From Halichondria panicea (taxonomy: Eukaryota; Porifera; Demospongiae; Suberitida; Halichondriidae), in assembly GCF_963675165.1 (NCBI RefSeq), contig NC_087383.1, forward strand, positions 4,618,979 through 4,682,978: a stretch of 64,000 nt of DNA, in the 5' to 3' direction. Positions within the stretch are counted from its first letter, which is position 1, and each line of letters starts with the position of its first letter. The position numbers and the translations under genes were made by a program. The notes below the pieces were generated by a model. The model searched no databases. It was not told where the DNA came from and saw only the letters and a list, made by a program, of their open reading frames with translations. This document shows positions 44,693 to 61,163 of the stretch, piece after piece.

Positions 44693-46884
44693 ATGTTTAA
44701 GAAGTTGCTGTTCGTTTTGCTACTGGAGAGTAATGTTTACAACAGCTGCACGTATTTTCCTGTGGTCACTCCTCCACTTGACTCTCCAGGTAAATATTGC
44801 GTGTTAACTAGTGCATACACGTTATGGCTGCCATTTAATATGAACTCCCTAAAGGAGGGTTATAAAAGCATATAGCTGTATTGATACAGGAACGCTCTTC
44901 CTATTTCTTTTTTCCCCAGCAGGTGTTCATCACTGCGGGGCATGCACTACCTTTTCCTTCTGATGGAAATACTTCCATTCACTTGAAAAGAATAAAAAAG
45001 CAGTCCCCTGCTCACAGCTTAGATTGGACAGTGTCCGAGTGGACAGAGGTATAGCTACATTTGTACATGTATACATGTGTTAGTCCATGTATCAGTAACC
45101 TCCTTTTGATGTAAGTAAATTTTGCCTTTTTAGTAAAGTCTCGTGCAATGCAGCGGTTATGATTCTGATTTGCGTTAACTCGCTCTTAATGTTTTTCATT
45201 TAGTGCTCGGCAAGTTGTGAAGGTGGGATTCGATCAAGATCAGTGCGTTGTTTGGATCAAGATGGAGTAATTTTGAACACATGTAATCCCCAGAGTCGAC
45301 CTGCTTCCTTCCAATTCTGTGGACTGATAGACTGTCAAACACTAGGTTAGTTATAATGTTTAGGTGAAGTGTTTTTTTGCAAGAAAATGTTGTTATACAC
45401 TGCACTGCATGTGATGTAGTGGCTTTTTTAGTTAGCATTTTGTTTTCTCTCCTACAGTTTCCTCACCTAATGCCGCTCCAAAGAGTGGGGAGTACTCGTG
45501 GACCAACCAAGATGGCTCTACAGTCACTCTAAGCTTGGATAATTTTGGTGGCAGTAGGTATGATATTTTACAAAACACAACTGAGAAGGATGGAACTGTT
45601 TCAATAACGAGACAGATTGTGGACCCTCCGAGTGTGTATACTCGTATTGGTGTGTTTGGACATTCGAGTATTATTAGGTTTGAGCTGGATGGTGATCAGT
45701 TGTCTCTGATGGTTGATGAGCAAGAGCGTGTGCTTTTGGATGACATACAGAGTATAGATTTAACTGAAGAATTGGGTATTATGTATGCTAACCAGGTCAT
45801 TTCTAGTGTACAGGATGGCTCAACGATAATTAAAGGTGTTGGTCAGTTGGTCTTTTACGATGGCTTTCGTTTTTACCAGTTTGACAGTAGCAAAATTGAT
45901 AGTCTGAATGGCCAAGGCTCACTTTATTTTAATCCTTCAAGTAGTGTTGCTTTGTATTCAACAAATTCAGAACTCAATTCAGCGTTTGATGATGTATTTG
46001 TTGAGTTATTATCGGTGTCTCCGGAAGCAGAGGCAATTCCGTTTCTAGAGCTAAGAGTATTATCTCCAACAGTCGCCTCATTTGTCGCTGATGTCAATGA
46101 AACTGAAACTCTACCCACCGTATCAACATCTATACCAACAGACACTCCATCATCCAGTACTGCGCCGACAGACGCTCCATCATCCAGTACTGCGCCGACA
46201 GACACTCCATCATCCAGCACTGCACCAACTGGCACTCCATCACCCAGCACTATGCCGACAGACACTCCATCATCCAGCACTGCGCCAACAGACACTCCTT
46301 TAACACGTACCGAACCACCCACTGATCCAGCAGCTACTTTTGAAACAACAACTGAGCCTCATAGCACTTTGGCAACTACAATAGAGCCAACTGAGCAGCC
46401 AACTGAGGTGGTTGAGAAGTGTTGCTGTTGTTGCTATTGTGATAACAATCACTCAAAATCCACCAGAGGCCATAAAGGTCACTCAAATTTACCCACAAGC
46501 AAACAAACAACCAAGTATCGTCATGGGCACCAAGGTCACCATCTCAGTAACTTTTCGTATTGTTGTAGTCATCATGCATGGACACCATCACCATGGAAAC
46601 ACTCACTGCCATGGTCACCATCGCCACCCTCACAGTCATGGGCATCATCACCATGGACACCATCACCATGGAAACACTCACTGCCATGGTCACCATCATC
46701 ATTTTTGCTGTCATCATGTTATACGTTGCGTTCCTACTCGCTCAGTTAAGAAGCATTCTCATCCTAAGAATCGAAATGACGCAAGTCATCGTCCTTCAGC
46801 CAATCCCTACAATGGTCCAGTACCACCAATGGATTATAAAAAGAAAAGAGTTGTTCGTAAGCAAAGAGCAGCATCTGGTCTCTA
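44693..46884 (+). CDS. Secreted thrombospondin type-1 protein with Thr/Pro-rich and His-rich tails
   Basis: Probable exons: 44693-44789 (signal peptide MFKKLLFVLLLE), 44920 or 44923-45048, 45204-45345, and 45458 onward. Exons 2-3 encode a TSP1 repeat (WTVSEWTECSASCEGGIRSR ... FQFCGLIDC). Then come a beta-rich region of about 200 residues that I do not recognise, a degenerate TAPTDTPSSS repeat region, and a CCCCCYC cluster. Two problems remain. Exon 1 ends in phase 1 while exon 2 is open only in phase 0, so exon 1 may be wrong or a small exon may be missing. At about 46475-46570 the frame must shift by one base to read a striking His-rich tail (HGHHHHGNTHCHGHH) ending at 46884; unspliced, the frame stops at 46749. 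A 91-nt intron 46478-46568 would fix this but has a weak donor. Likely extracellular; the His-rich part could bind metal. Confidence 0.65.
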
Positions 46885-48273
46885 GCTGTGGTCTGACTCC
46901 GGAAAAGCACATAGAATATATACCACCGCATTCTATTGTTGGTCTCAATATATGTTAGAGGAGTAGAAGTTCATCCTGTCATTCACATTGTAGTAATTAT
47001 TGTTGTTATGAATGAATAATAAGACATTTGTTTAGTTGACGGGCCGTAACACATGCAGTGTGTTATGGCCTAATCCCAGGCTTCATACAGGGAGGGGGCG
47101 ACGCTCCCCCACCCCCGTATAAAGCCGCGGTTCGTATCGTGGAAAACCTTTATGTCTGTTTCTGGCCGGTTACATGTAGTTGAATTGCTGCGAGAAACTC
47201 CCACGCACCGGTATTTCACATGCAATAATAAATGTCCCACTGTAACTGATTTTCATGCTGAATGAGACTGTACTTATAATTATTAGTGGATTAATGGCTG
47301 CTCAGGCAAGGTACATGTAATTACTCTGCAATTTCTCTTCGTACGGGAACAATATTTGCCAGGTAGCAGCCATACTATACATGTACTCCTACGTTTTTCG
47401 CATTGTTATGTGGTTTGCAAACGATTCTGTTTGCTGAAAATGCTCTACCACCATTGCAGGTGCATGCATGTGTGAGGCAATTTAGATTCGTAAACTAAAC
47501 CTTCAGAATATACGGCACTAAGGTGGTGGCCAAGAAGGGTTGACTTGTTAGCGTTAACTAAGCCATAATAATACCAATAGTTAATTATGATCATTTTGTA
47601 CTACATGTTTTGCATGCATGTATATAGTAGTCAAATCAGCAGAAAATTTGACACTTTGCGATCTAACTTGCGTTCTGGCAAGAATCGTGATGTCATTTTT
47701 TGCGAAACGATCAGTTGATACCCAAAAACATTTAACAATCAAGGGCATATCGACCTGCCCTTGATGTATAATAATTTTATATACACTTTTCTATAATTAT
47801 ACCACCTTGATACAAACAATTATGTGAATTCAATCAGATACCGTCGTTGATAAAGCGTCATCGTCCGTATAGCACCATTTTGTGTACATAATTAATAACG
47901 TTGATCAAGCGTATTGTTGATTAATCAGAACGAAATGTTAATTATCGATATTAATTAATTCCACTCCCTCTCCCACCCAGCATTATAATTATAGTCTCCA
48001 AAAAATAACGTAGTGCTGTAATTATTGCATCTACTTTACATTTCCACAACATTAAATTTGTTTGCGTCCAGAAGCAGTTTGAGTACCATCAAGTAGATCT
48101 ATACTCATATAGATTCAACCTAGGAACAAGAACTAATTGTGTTACTTTTCCCATTATATACAAAAACAAAAAATAATGGGGAGATCATCAATCAAATTTA
48201 CTGTTACAGGTATAAAAATAATAACGTGTGGGACTTACTAACTCCACTATTGTTTTGCTATCTTGTAGTAGTT
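46885..48273. other. Intergenic gap between convergent genes
   Basis: The 3' flanks of the TSP1 gene and of the sulfatase gene meet here. A short palindrome GCCGTAACACATGCAGTGTG-TTATGGC lies at 47043-47069, followed by a C/G-rich segment (GGGAGGGGGCGACGCTCCCC, 47091-47110). No gene was recognised. Confidence 0.5.
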
Positions 48274-53894
<5,621 letters not shown>

Positions 53895-54206
53895 ATCTAC
53901 AGCGCTAGTGCTAGTGCTAGTAGATTGTTGCAGACGTGTAATCACGCCCTTTCTAAATCAGAGAGAGGGAGTGGTTCACGCCTACTAGACTTGCACTCTG
54001 GACTTGCGCGCGACGTTGGACAGGTCAAAAACAACTCGTGGAAGACAACAAGAGCTTAGTCGTACAATAAAATTGATGTAAGGCACAAATAAATATATAA
54101 TTATTTCATTACGCAGACATTCCTCACTAACTACTCCGATGTCCACGGGATGCTTCTGCCGGCCTTGTCGAGTCCCCGGCTGGCTACAGTCGCACGGATA
54201 TCAAGC

Positions 54207-54406
54207 TACCGTCTAGCTAGAAACAATTTCTGCGGCCCAAAAATTCTGCGAATTCTGCGAAAGAATGAGTAAACACAGAAATATTATCCGCAAATGCTTT
54301 ATTAATTTAACAGTTGAAGTTTAAGTCGCAGAAATATTATCCGCAGAAGGTATTTTTACAGCATTCGCAGAATTTTTGGGCCGCAGCATTTTCTATCTAT
54401 ACGGTA
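54207..54406. mobile_element. MITE family D (TACCGT ... ACGGTA, GCGGCCCAAAAATTCTGCG)
   Basis: A 200-bp element upstream of the sulfatase gene. The ends are TACCGTCTAGCTAGAAA and TCTATCTATACGGTA. Inner arms TGCGGCCCAAAAATTCTGCG at the left and CGCAGAATTTTTGGGCCGCA at the right are perfect complements. Confidence 0.85.
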
Positions 54407-54683
54407 TTTCCTTCCAGTGTGACTTTCTTCTAGTATGACCGAACGAGAACAAACGGCCTGGTCTCAAGGCTAGGAATACAGAGATACAATGATAGAGTGC
54501 GGATCGGATCAACGAGCGGTATCATACCTAGCTTTTGCAGGAGGTGGCACGAGTTAATTACTGTCACAAGTAATCATGACGCGTACGCCAATCACCGACT
54601 ATAATGTTGGACATGTCAACAACGTGGTGAAGCCATCAAGACTGCTTCATCATCACTGGAAGAGAAGACTAGGGCTCTCCAAG

Positions 54684-55069
54684 TAGGGGTTGGTAGATTA
54701 TGCTCGAGATATTACCTATTATGCTCAAGTAAACAGCCTATTATTCTTTTTCAAATTGCCTATTCTTTTCAAATCGCCTATTATTCCCACATTATTCCTC
54801 CAAAAAAAACATAGGCCCCATGTCGTCACACAAGTATAACATCAGCCACGTGACTCTATCTATATTAACACTATAATATAGAATTTCAAAAAGATTTAAA
54901 CCAGTACTTCCAAATGTTTGTATACTAGATCTATGACTCGTACAACCTGTATTTCTGTGAAAAAAATAATTGTAGTAAATGTGCCTATTATGCCAGCGTA
55001 ATTCTTCTCACCAAAAAGATGCACCTATATTGTGCTCAAAATTATGCTAGCATAATCTACCAACCCCTA
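54684..55069. mobile_element. Element I copy 1 (TAGGGGTTGGTAGATTATGC ends)
   Basis: 386 bp bounded by TAGGGGTTGGTAGATTATGC and its complement GCATAATCTACCAACCCCTA. It contains repeated GCCTATTATTC words. A second copy starts at 56757, and a decayed relative may lie at 1518-2110. Confidence 0.85.
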
Positions 55070-55968
55070 TCTCCAAACGTACTATCAGGACCACCTCACT
55101 TCCATTATAAGTGCCTAATTGATATACACATGTATAGTTTTTTCTGGTTCTATGTGCTTTTTTTAACCATGATAATTAGACTCCCTAAATACACGCCGCC
55201 AGCCGCCAGGAGTCCAATCTCCAAAAGAAACGTACGACCTCTGGATTTCTCACCTTTATAATTAATTAATGGTCTTACCATTCATGTTCATTCTAATTAC
55301 AGCACCACTCTAATTATACGAAACTTAAATATTTGCAATATAGCCGTATAAATGGAAAATATTGGCGAGCATATAATTATATGTGGCAATTTGGCAAATT
55401 TTACATATTCATTAATTATTGTACAGCAGCGGACGCACGTCATTGCCATAGTAGCATGCCCGTGACGCCAAATTGGAGATACTTTACTCTAATAATTATT
55501 AACCCTTCTGTTCAAATGTCAAATGGCTTACCAAAATGTTTCTGTTTACTATAAACTCTTAATAGTCTCACAAAAAAGGTTAAGAGTGCTATGAACAAAT
55601 GTGGTACATATACATATAATCATTAAATTATAATAAATAATTTTCATGCAGGCTAAATATCTAGACTCTACAGTCTACATGTATATATTCATACGAAATA
55701 AGACTGAGGTGTATCTTGCTGATCAGTATAATTATAGTGACTGTACCTTCGAACGCATTCACCTGAGTGGTGTTGTATAACTCGAGGATAATAAATAATA
55801 TAATTTTGTGGTTACAAGGATTGATCAAACCTTGAAATGTGTGGTTGCGGAATTTCAAATCACAGTCTAGAGTCTAGTTTATATACCTACAACTCAACCT
55901 TTAGACTTTGGTACAACAAAAATTAATAATTATAGGCAACATAACATTTATGTAAACCAAATCCACAA
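55070..55968. other. Intergenic stretch with no recognised feature
   Basis: AT-rich sequence between element I and the acetyltransferase exons. Short open frames at 55019-55261 and 55333-55554 lack splice support or recognisable motifs. Confidence 0.45.
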
Positions 55969-56432
55969 TCATTCTGAGCTAAAGATAAACTTCTCCATTT
56001 CTTTTTTGTCCATTCTGATCGTCAGCCACTCTCGCAAACACTTTCCCCCGATACGCTCGTACAAATCAAAGGCTTTAGTGTTACTGTCTAGTACCTGCCA
56101 TACCATTCTTTGGCAGTCTTTAGTCTTGGCCACCTGTGTGCAGGTTAACGTACTTGCAAAATGTCAATGTAATTTTTCGTTACCTTGGCACATTCTCTCA
56201 TCAAAGCTGTACCAAAACCAGTGTCTGATAATATCGGAGTGAATATCCTTAATAGTCAGGCAACCTTCAATAATTATTGTCTCACTTCTGTATTGCTGTC
56301 TTACGAATAGATCCTCTAGAAATAACACTCGTCCCTCCCAAGTAGAGTAGTTGAAGAAGTAGAGAGCATACCCAACGAGTCTCTCATTCTTCACCATCTT
56401 TGAGCTTCGCAAATCAGGTGGAGACGTACTTT
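55969..56432 (-). CDS. Spermidine/spermine-type N-acetyltransferase, C-terminal exons, copy 1
   Basis: GNAT-fold diamine acetyltransferase (SAT1/SAT2 family), which acetylates polyamines or thialysine with acetyl-CoA. Three exons: 56432-56286, 56224-56184, 56133-55969, with matching phases and a stop at 55969-55971. They encode about 117 residues: ERLVGYALYFFNYSTWEGRV and LEDLFVRQQYR (matching VGFAMYYFTYDPW and LEDFFVMSDYR of human SAT1 from memory), the acetyl-CoA loop RNTGFGTAL (R-x-x-G-x-G), and a C-terminus with FDLYERIGG. The first exon(s), which should hold the N-terminal IRxATxxDC strand and helix, were not found in the 5 kb upstream before the second copy, so this copy may be truncated. 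Confidence 0.75.
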
Positions 56433-56569
56433 CTGCATGGGAGACGAGCAAACACAGTAATACTTTCCATGTGATGAATGGATGAACTAGATAGCACTGA
56501 CGTGCTAAACCCTAAGCGGTGTGTTTAGCTTTAGCTAGCTCAACGAATTTAACATCAAAATTTGCCACT

Positions 56570-56738
56570 ATAGAGCCTCGATTATCCGACTTGGCAAATG
56601 ATCGTGCTCCTTTATCTTCTGCGCACTAAATAAGCACTGCTGTTATCAGGTGGATCAAGGCGTTGCATGCATGGTTTATCCATTCAGTTATCCAGCCTGC
56701 CTGCCTTTGGAACTTAGGTGTCGAGGTTCTACTGTATT
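56570..56738. mobile_element. Small pogo/Tigger-like MITE
   Basis: It begins AGAGCCTCGATTATCCGACT and ends GTGTCGAGGTTCTACTGTA, an imperfect inverted pair of the CAGTAGAACCTCGATTATCC type. About 170 bp, upstream of the copy-1 acetyltransferase exons. Confidence 0.65.
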
Positions 56739-56756
56739 AAAATAAAATACCACGGG

Positions 56757-57000
56757 TAGGGGTTGGTAGATTATGCTGGCATAATGGACACATTTATAAC
56801 AAGTATCCTTTATGAAAATAATACGCAGGTTTTGAAATTAGTAAATTTTGTATAGGCCGTACTGGGTGGTTATTAGAGTATATTTTAATAGATAGAGACA
56901 TGTGGCCATCATTATTTATAGTACTTGTGCGACAACATGTGGTCTATATTGTGCTTTGGAGGAATAAGCGATTTTAAGTAGGCCCTGATTCTCATAAAAA
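56757..57000. mobile_element. Element I copy 2, right end unclear
   Basis: It starts with TAGGGGTTGGTAGATTATGC exactly as at 54684. It continues with words similar to that element (GCATAAT, GGCCATCATT, GAGGAATAAGCGATTTTAAG) but has no complementary right end. Confidence 0.65.
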
Positions 57001-57184
57001 TCTGATTATTTCCAAAAATGTGACATAATACAAAATTAGGACGTAGACATAAACACAACACACAACAGGCTGACACAAGACATAATTAATATATAATGAT
57101 TCTCAGTGTTTGCTAACTTGCTACCTCAGCCATTTTTGCTATGAGAATGTCGTCCTCATCGTTAATTTAACACTCATCTCATGA

Positions 57185-57495
57185 AACAGTGCAGCTTCGA
57201 AGCTCTTTCCTTTACTTAGCAGCTAGCATTCTGCATATCTAACTTCTAAATAAATTATATTAACAGACTGTGCTATACACAATCTGAAAAGACTGCAATA
57301 GCCTTCAATATAGTCAACTTGAGAACGAAGCGAATTATTTTGCAAATCCATAAATTGCAATGCAAGAAAACATGACTAAAATCCTGTGGACGCTCTTACT
57401 TGCATGCACACCATTTATTATTGAGCTATAGCAGTTTACACACACAAACACACTACCGTATACCTCTCTGCTCGTGCGCACACTGAGGCATAACT
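57185..57495. mobile_element. Dispersed family G, copy 2, decayed
   Basis: It contains the family words CTTCGAAGCTCTTTCCTTTA, GCTAGCATTCTGCATA, GAGAACGAAGCGAATTATTT, AAGAAAACATGACTAAAA and ends ACACTGAGGCATAA, parallel to copy 1 at 39812-40376. Confidence 0.7.
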
Positions 57496-57810
57496 TGTTG
57501 TGTTGAGGCTATCCATTGAGGCTATCCATGTAAACGCAGCTAGCGCTATGGCATCCAATTAGTGAGCAGACTCAGAATACACAAGGCAGACCAGACCAAT
57601 GGACTACTAACACTCGTGGCCGCCTACGTGCCTCGAGTTAATAATAGCGAAGTCAAGTATAGATCCACAGTACATTCTAGTGGCCATAATCGTTCAGTCG
57701 TCTCGTGGGTATTCTAATTAGCTAAGCACCGGAACAGAAAATAATTTAGTTAAGTTAATGCTCAATTACAACAGAACATATTTGAGGTTGGGTGCTAGAG
57801 CGGTATATCA

Positions 57811-58180
57811 TCAAGGGCGCGTATAAAAAGAGAAGAGAGCACGCAACTGACTAGCCTCGATCCCAGGCCGAGTTTTCGCTTTTATAACGGTTAGGCGAAC
57901 AACCGTTATAAAAGCGAAAACTCGGCCTGGGATCGAGGCTAGCAACTGACTCAATGTGTGAGTAAAAACCAAAGCCAGTACTTTACACACAAATCTATTA
58001 ATAGAAGTAGATAATTATTACCAAGGGCATGCAACTTACTATATCTAGTACACGTAGCGAGCAGAATTCAAATGTGGGCGGATGAACGAATTTAGTTTAA
58101 TTGCATGAATTGCTAAAAATAGAAATTTTACATTCATCTGCCCTTGAATTCATAGCTATTGCATGCCCTCTTCTTGGTGT
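57811..58180. mobile_element. MITE family A copy 3, interrupted
   Basis: The left end TCAAGGGCGCGTATAAAAAG (57811) is followed after about 40 bp by a foldback insertion (57852-57941). Further family A sequence then resumes: a second CCAAGGGCATGCAAC start at 58022 and a right part with TTGCATGCCCTCTTCTTGG ending near 58180. It looks like two overlapping or rearranged family A copies. Confidence 0.7.
57852..57941. mobile_element. 90-bp perfect foldback element with 9-bp target duplications
   Basis: Two 41-bp arms, perfectly complementary (left arm from TAGCCTCGATCCCAGGCCGA to TTATAACGGTT), surround an 8-nt loop AGGCGAAC. The flanks are GCAACTGAC at 57843-57851 and GCAACTGAC at 57942-57950, a perfect 9-bp target-site duplication. 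Nine-base duplications are usual for Mutator-like elements. It sits inside family A copy 3. Confidence 0.92.
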
Positions 58181-58548
58181 CATGGTCTATCAGGTTGATT
58201 TATCGGAACGTGAATGACACTGTACAACCCGATTACGTTTCTAACTATTACGAATTGCAATCCGTGCCAAACCAAATGGCCGTACTTCAGAGAGTAGCGA
58301 TTCTACTGTATTTCATGTATAATACCATAATTGATGTAATTACAGCGCCAGAAATAATTAATTCCACTTCTGAGTGGCGCATCTTTAGAACACAAAAAAT
58401 TGCGTTCAGCCCAAGCTGGTGCCTAAATTATGGTGGCGCTTAACTAATACAGCTAATTGAGGAAAATAATGGGTGTGGTCTTGTTATACGTATACGCTGC
58501 ACAGCTGCATTGTTTTGCAAGTTTGTTTACTATATGCATGGATCAAGC

Positions 58549-58905
58549 AACTGAATGCTACAGAAGTGTTGTTCGTGGTTTCCAAAAATGTATGGTCTCC
58601 TACAATAAATGAAGAGTTACCAACTCGCTATTGCCAAACCTCCAATGAGAAACACTGTGGGGGGTGTTCCCAAAGAAATTTCTCGAATATGCTGGCATTT
58701 CATTGGTAGGGGTGGGACAATAACCTGCGTTGTAACTGGAAGGAGGCAGTGTTCCTTTTTACCGGAAGGTAGACTTGAGATACCTAATTGTATTTACAAG
58801 TTTCAGGGGGAAAAAAAGGACATTAAAAAGTTGAACTCACTGCTGATGGATATGAAGTATAAACCAATAGTACTTCAATTGACAGTAAAACATTTTTATT
58901 TACCC
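58549..58905 (+). pseudogene. HIRAN-like domain ORF inside the pogo-like element
   Basis: Three successive frames together give a domain I associate with HIRAN-type nucleic-acid-binding modules: VVRGFQKCM (58564-58590, first frame), VWSPTINEELP (second frame), then GVPKEISRICWHFIGRGG, CVVTGRRQCS and LEIPNCIYKFQG (58660-58810, third frame). It ends at 58918-58920. The order fits a consensus of V-x-G, GhxPRExSRxxWxFLxxGG and VTGxRR that I recall from cnidarian and sponge genomic ORFs. The frame changes suggest decay. Its role in the element is unknown. The domain identification is moderate only. Confidence 0.5.
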
Positions 58906-59049
58906 CTCCCGTTTATGTAAAATGATTGATTCTTTGGTGTCATGTACTTGTCTATTAAAACAGCATGATCATTCATTATAGTGTGATGCACGTTACCATT
59001 ATAAGAGCTATAATTGTAGGAGGTAATGCTATGTTCAAGTACAATAAGG

Positions 59050-60923
59050 CCTTGGGTCTCAGTTTTCATCTTCAGTGATCAATTCAAACTCGGGTGAACT
59101 GATTGCTTTATCGGAATATTCGCTCACGTTCATCTCTCTATTAGAAAATAGTTCTTGATGAGTTCCAGCAATTGAAATGCTTCTGAGTCGCTTGAAAATG
59201 GATCTGAATCCTGGTTGGCACTTTCTTCTTGAGCCTGAAATCCCATTGTTTCTTCTCCAAAAACCTCGCTGATAATTTCTTCAATTTCTTTTCGGACTGT
59301 TTCATTTCGAATGAGGTCGTTTTCATGTCCACCAAGAGCATTGGATAGGTCTGTAACTAAAAAAGATTTCGTAATGATACTTGTGTTCAAATTAAGAGTG
59401 GAGTTTGCATTTTCAATCCAATCTAAAACCATTTGTTTAGAAGGTGCTTTTATTTTGTCGATGGAGAATCTGACTGCTCAAGTATACATGATTCACGAAG
59501 AATTGCTTTAACTGGCTTGTTTAAGCTTACATCAAGGGTTGCAAAACAGATGTACATCCGCCAGGGATCACTCGAACAGTGGTATTCGTTGAAGCAAAGG
59601 CACTCTGAACTGCTGTTGTAAGGTGTGCAGAGAAGGAATCAAGAAAAAGCAGAGAAGGCCTCTTCATCTTGACCCAAACCATTTGTATCCATTTGAGCAT
59701 TTGGGGCTCATCTACCCATGCCTTGTTTTGATATGAAATGCAAGTATCCTCGGAGTTGGCTTTGACATTAATCAAGGTTCGTGTGGTAGTACCCTTGAAT
59801 ATTATCATTGGGGGCAACATTTTACCACTTGCTGTGCAGGCAAGAACAGCAGTAATTCTTCGCTTGTCAGAATTAGTTGACCGAACTCGAACGGATTTTT
59901 CCCCAATTTTTTCCACAACACAAGAAGGCACCATATCAAAGAAAACTGGAGTTTCGTCCATATTGGCTATAAGATCATACGAAAAATCACCATTCTGTCG
60001 TACATGGTACACGTCTTGTCGAAATCGTGCCATTTTTTCTTCGAGGTCTGCAGGCAACATTTGAGCGATTGAGGTTTGGCGTCGCAACGTCCAATTGTGC
60101 CGTTGAAAGAAACTCTTCATCCATCCATCTGAAGCTTTGAAGTGGGGGTTGAACGATGATGGAGCTTTTAAGCGTACAATCTGCTTCGATACAGGAGCAT
60201 TACAATTGTCTCGCTTTTCAAGGATCCATTTGCTTATTTCTTGATCAACGGGTACGAAAGTTTCCTACCGTGTCCCTTCTTGAAAGTTCTTTTAACTCTG
60301 CGTGGATGTTTGATAGTGTCCATTTCTTCTTTTAGCCACATTTGTACATTTTTGTGATGTACTTGAAACTTTCTGGCAGCTTTCCTCCCCCCATGATGTC
60401 TGGCATACTGAGCAACCTTTGATTTTTGAGAAATGCTGTAGATTTGTCTCAGTTGTTTTGCTGCAGGGGATATAATTATGTACGGTAACTTGATGTATTA
60501 TTAATTAAAAGTACCACCATAATTTAAGCACCACGGCGATTACTACGGACGGTATTATCTAATAGTGATTGTACATGCAAATTCCAACTACACGTACTCT
60601 CACCTGGATGTGTATTTGGAATTGCAGATGAGGAGGTCGAGGAGTGTGGCAAGTCAGTGTCAGACTCATCAGTGTCAGACTCAGAACCTACCATGCACTG
60701 GCAGTACTGAAGCAGAGCTAGGTGGTTGTACTTGTTCTTTCCTAGGTGGTCGGCCAACAGGGCGTTTTTCCTTGAAGGCATACTTGCTGTCGGTTTCCCT
60801 GTCTGGCTGTAAAACAACACTTCTAGGTGCTGAATCCGTCAGCTTAGTAGCAGAGAATAGGATCCTGAAGCCATCTAGAGAGATCTCTAGTCTGTCTAAC
60901 CAAAGAGGTATTGTAGCGCGCAT
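59050..60923 (-). pseudogene. Pogo/Tigger-family transposase, decayed
   Basis: On the minus strand, an N-terminal exon from about 60923 has an AT-hook-like KRPVGRPPRKE. It is joined by donor GGTAGGT (60688 region) or CCAGGTGAG (60605 region) to an acceptor at 60461-60462. Exon 2 starts with an HTH region (QLRQIYSISQKSKVAQYARH, KAARKFQVHHKNVQMWL). The DDE domain follows at 60120-59527, with first Asp in NMDETPVFF and second in LLFLDSFSAH. Frame breaks occur at about 60255 (before the VDQEISKW segment) and at 59530, where the frame stops just after LQPL, the place of the third catalytic Asp. A C-terminal piece with SNALGGHENDLI continues in another frame (59432-59130). No longer functional as it stands. 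Confidence 0.8.
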
Positions 60924-61163
60924 ATAGCAACTGCCTCTAGCAACAGTGCAGTGCACAGCAACAGCACTGCAACAGTGCACAGCTACATTTTTATATAATT
61001 ATTATTATTATTATGCGCATGCGCATAATAATTACGGGACGTTACAAACATGCCTATTTATAAGCGCCAGAAAACAAATAATTCCAGCAACGGTTGGCGC
61101 TTTTTTAGGACCTAAAAAATTATGCTGATGCTGACGTGGCGCTTAAATTATGGTGGCGCTGTA

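Larger units (their letters stand above)
58343..61161. mobile_element. Pogo-like DNA transposon, 2819 bp
   Basis: Bounded by TA duplications (58341-58342 and 61162-61163) and terminal CAGCGCCA...TGGCGCTG. The outer 100 bp at each end are also related to each other as direct repeats (GCGCCAGAAA, AATAATTCCA, GGCGC, ACCTAAAAAATT-like, TAAATTATGGTGGCGCT). A further ACCACCATAATTTAAGC word in inverted orientation lies at 60514-60530. Inside are a minus-strand transposase (decayed) and a plus-strand HIRAN-like frame, arranged tail to tail. Confidence 0.8.
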
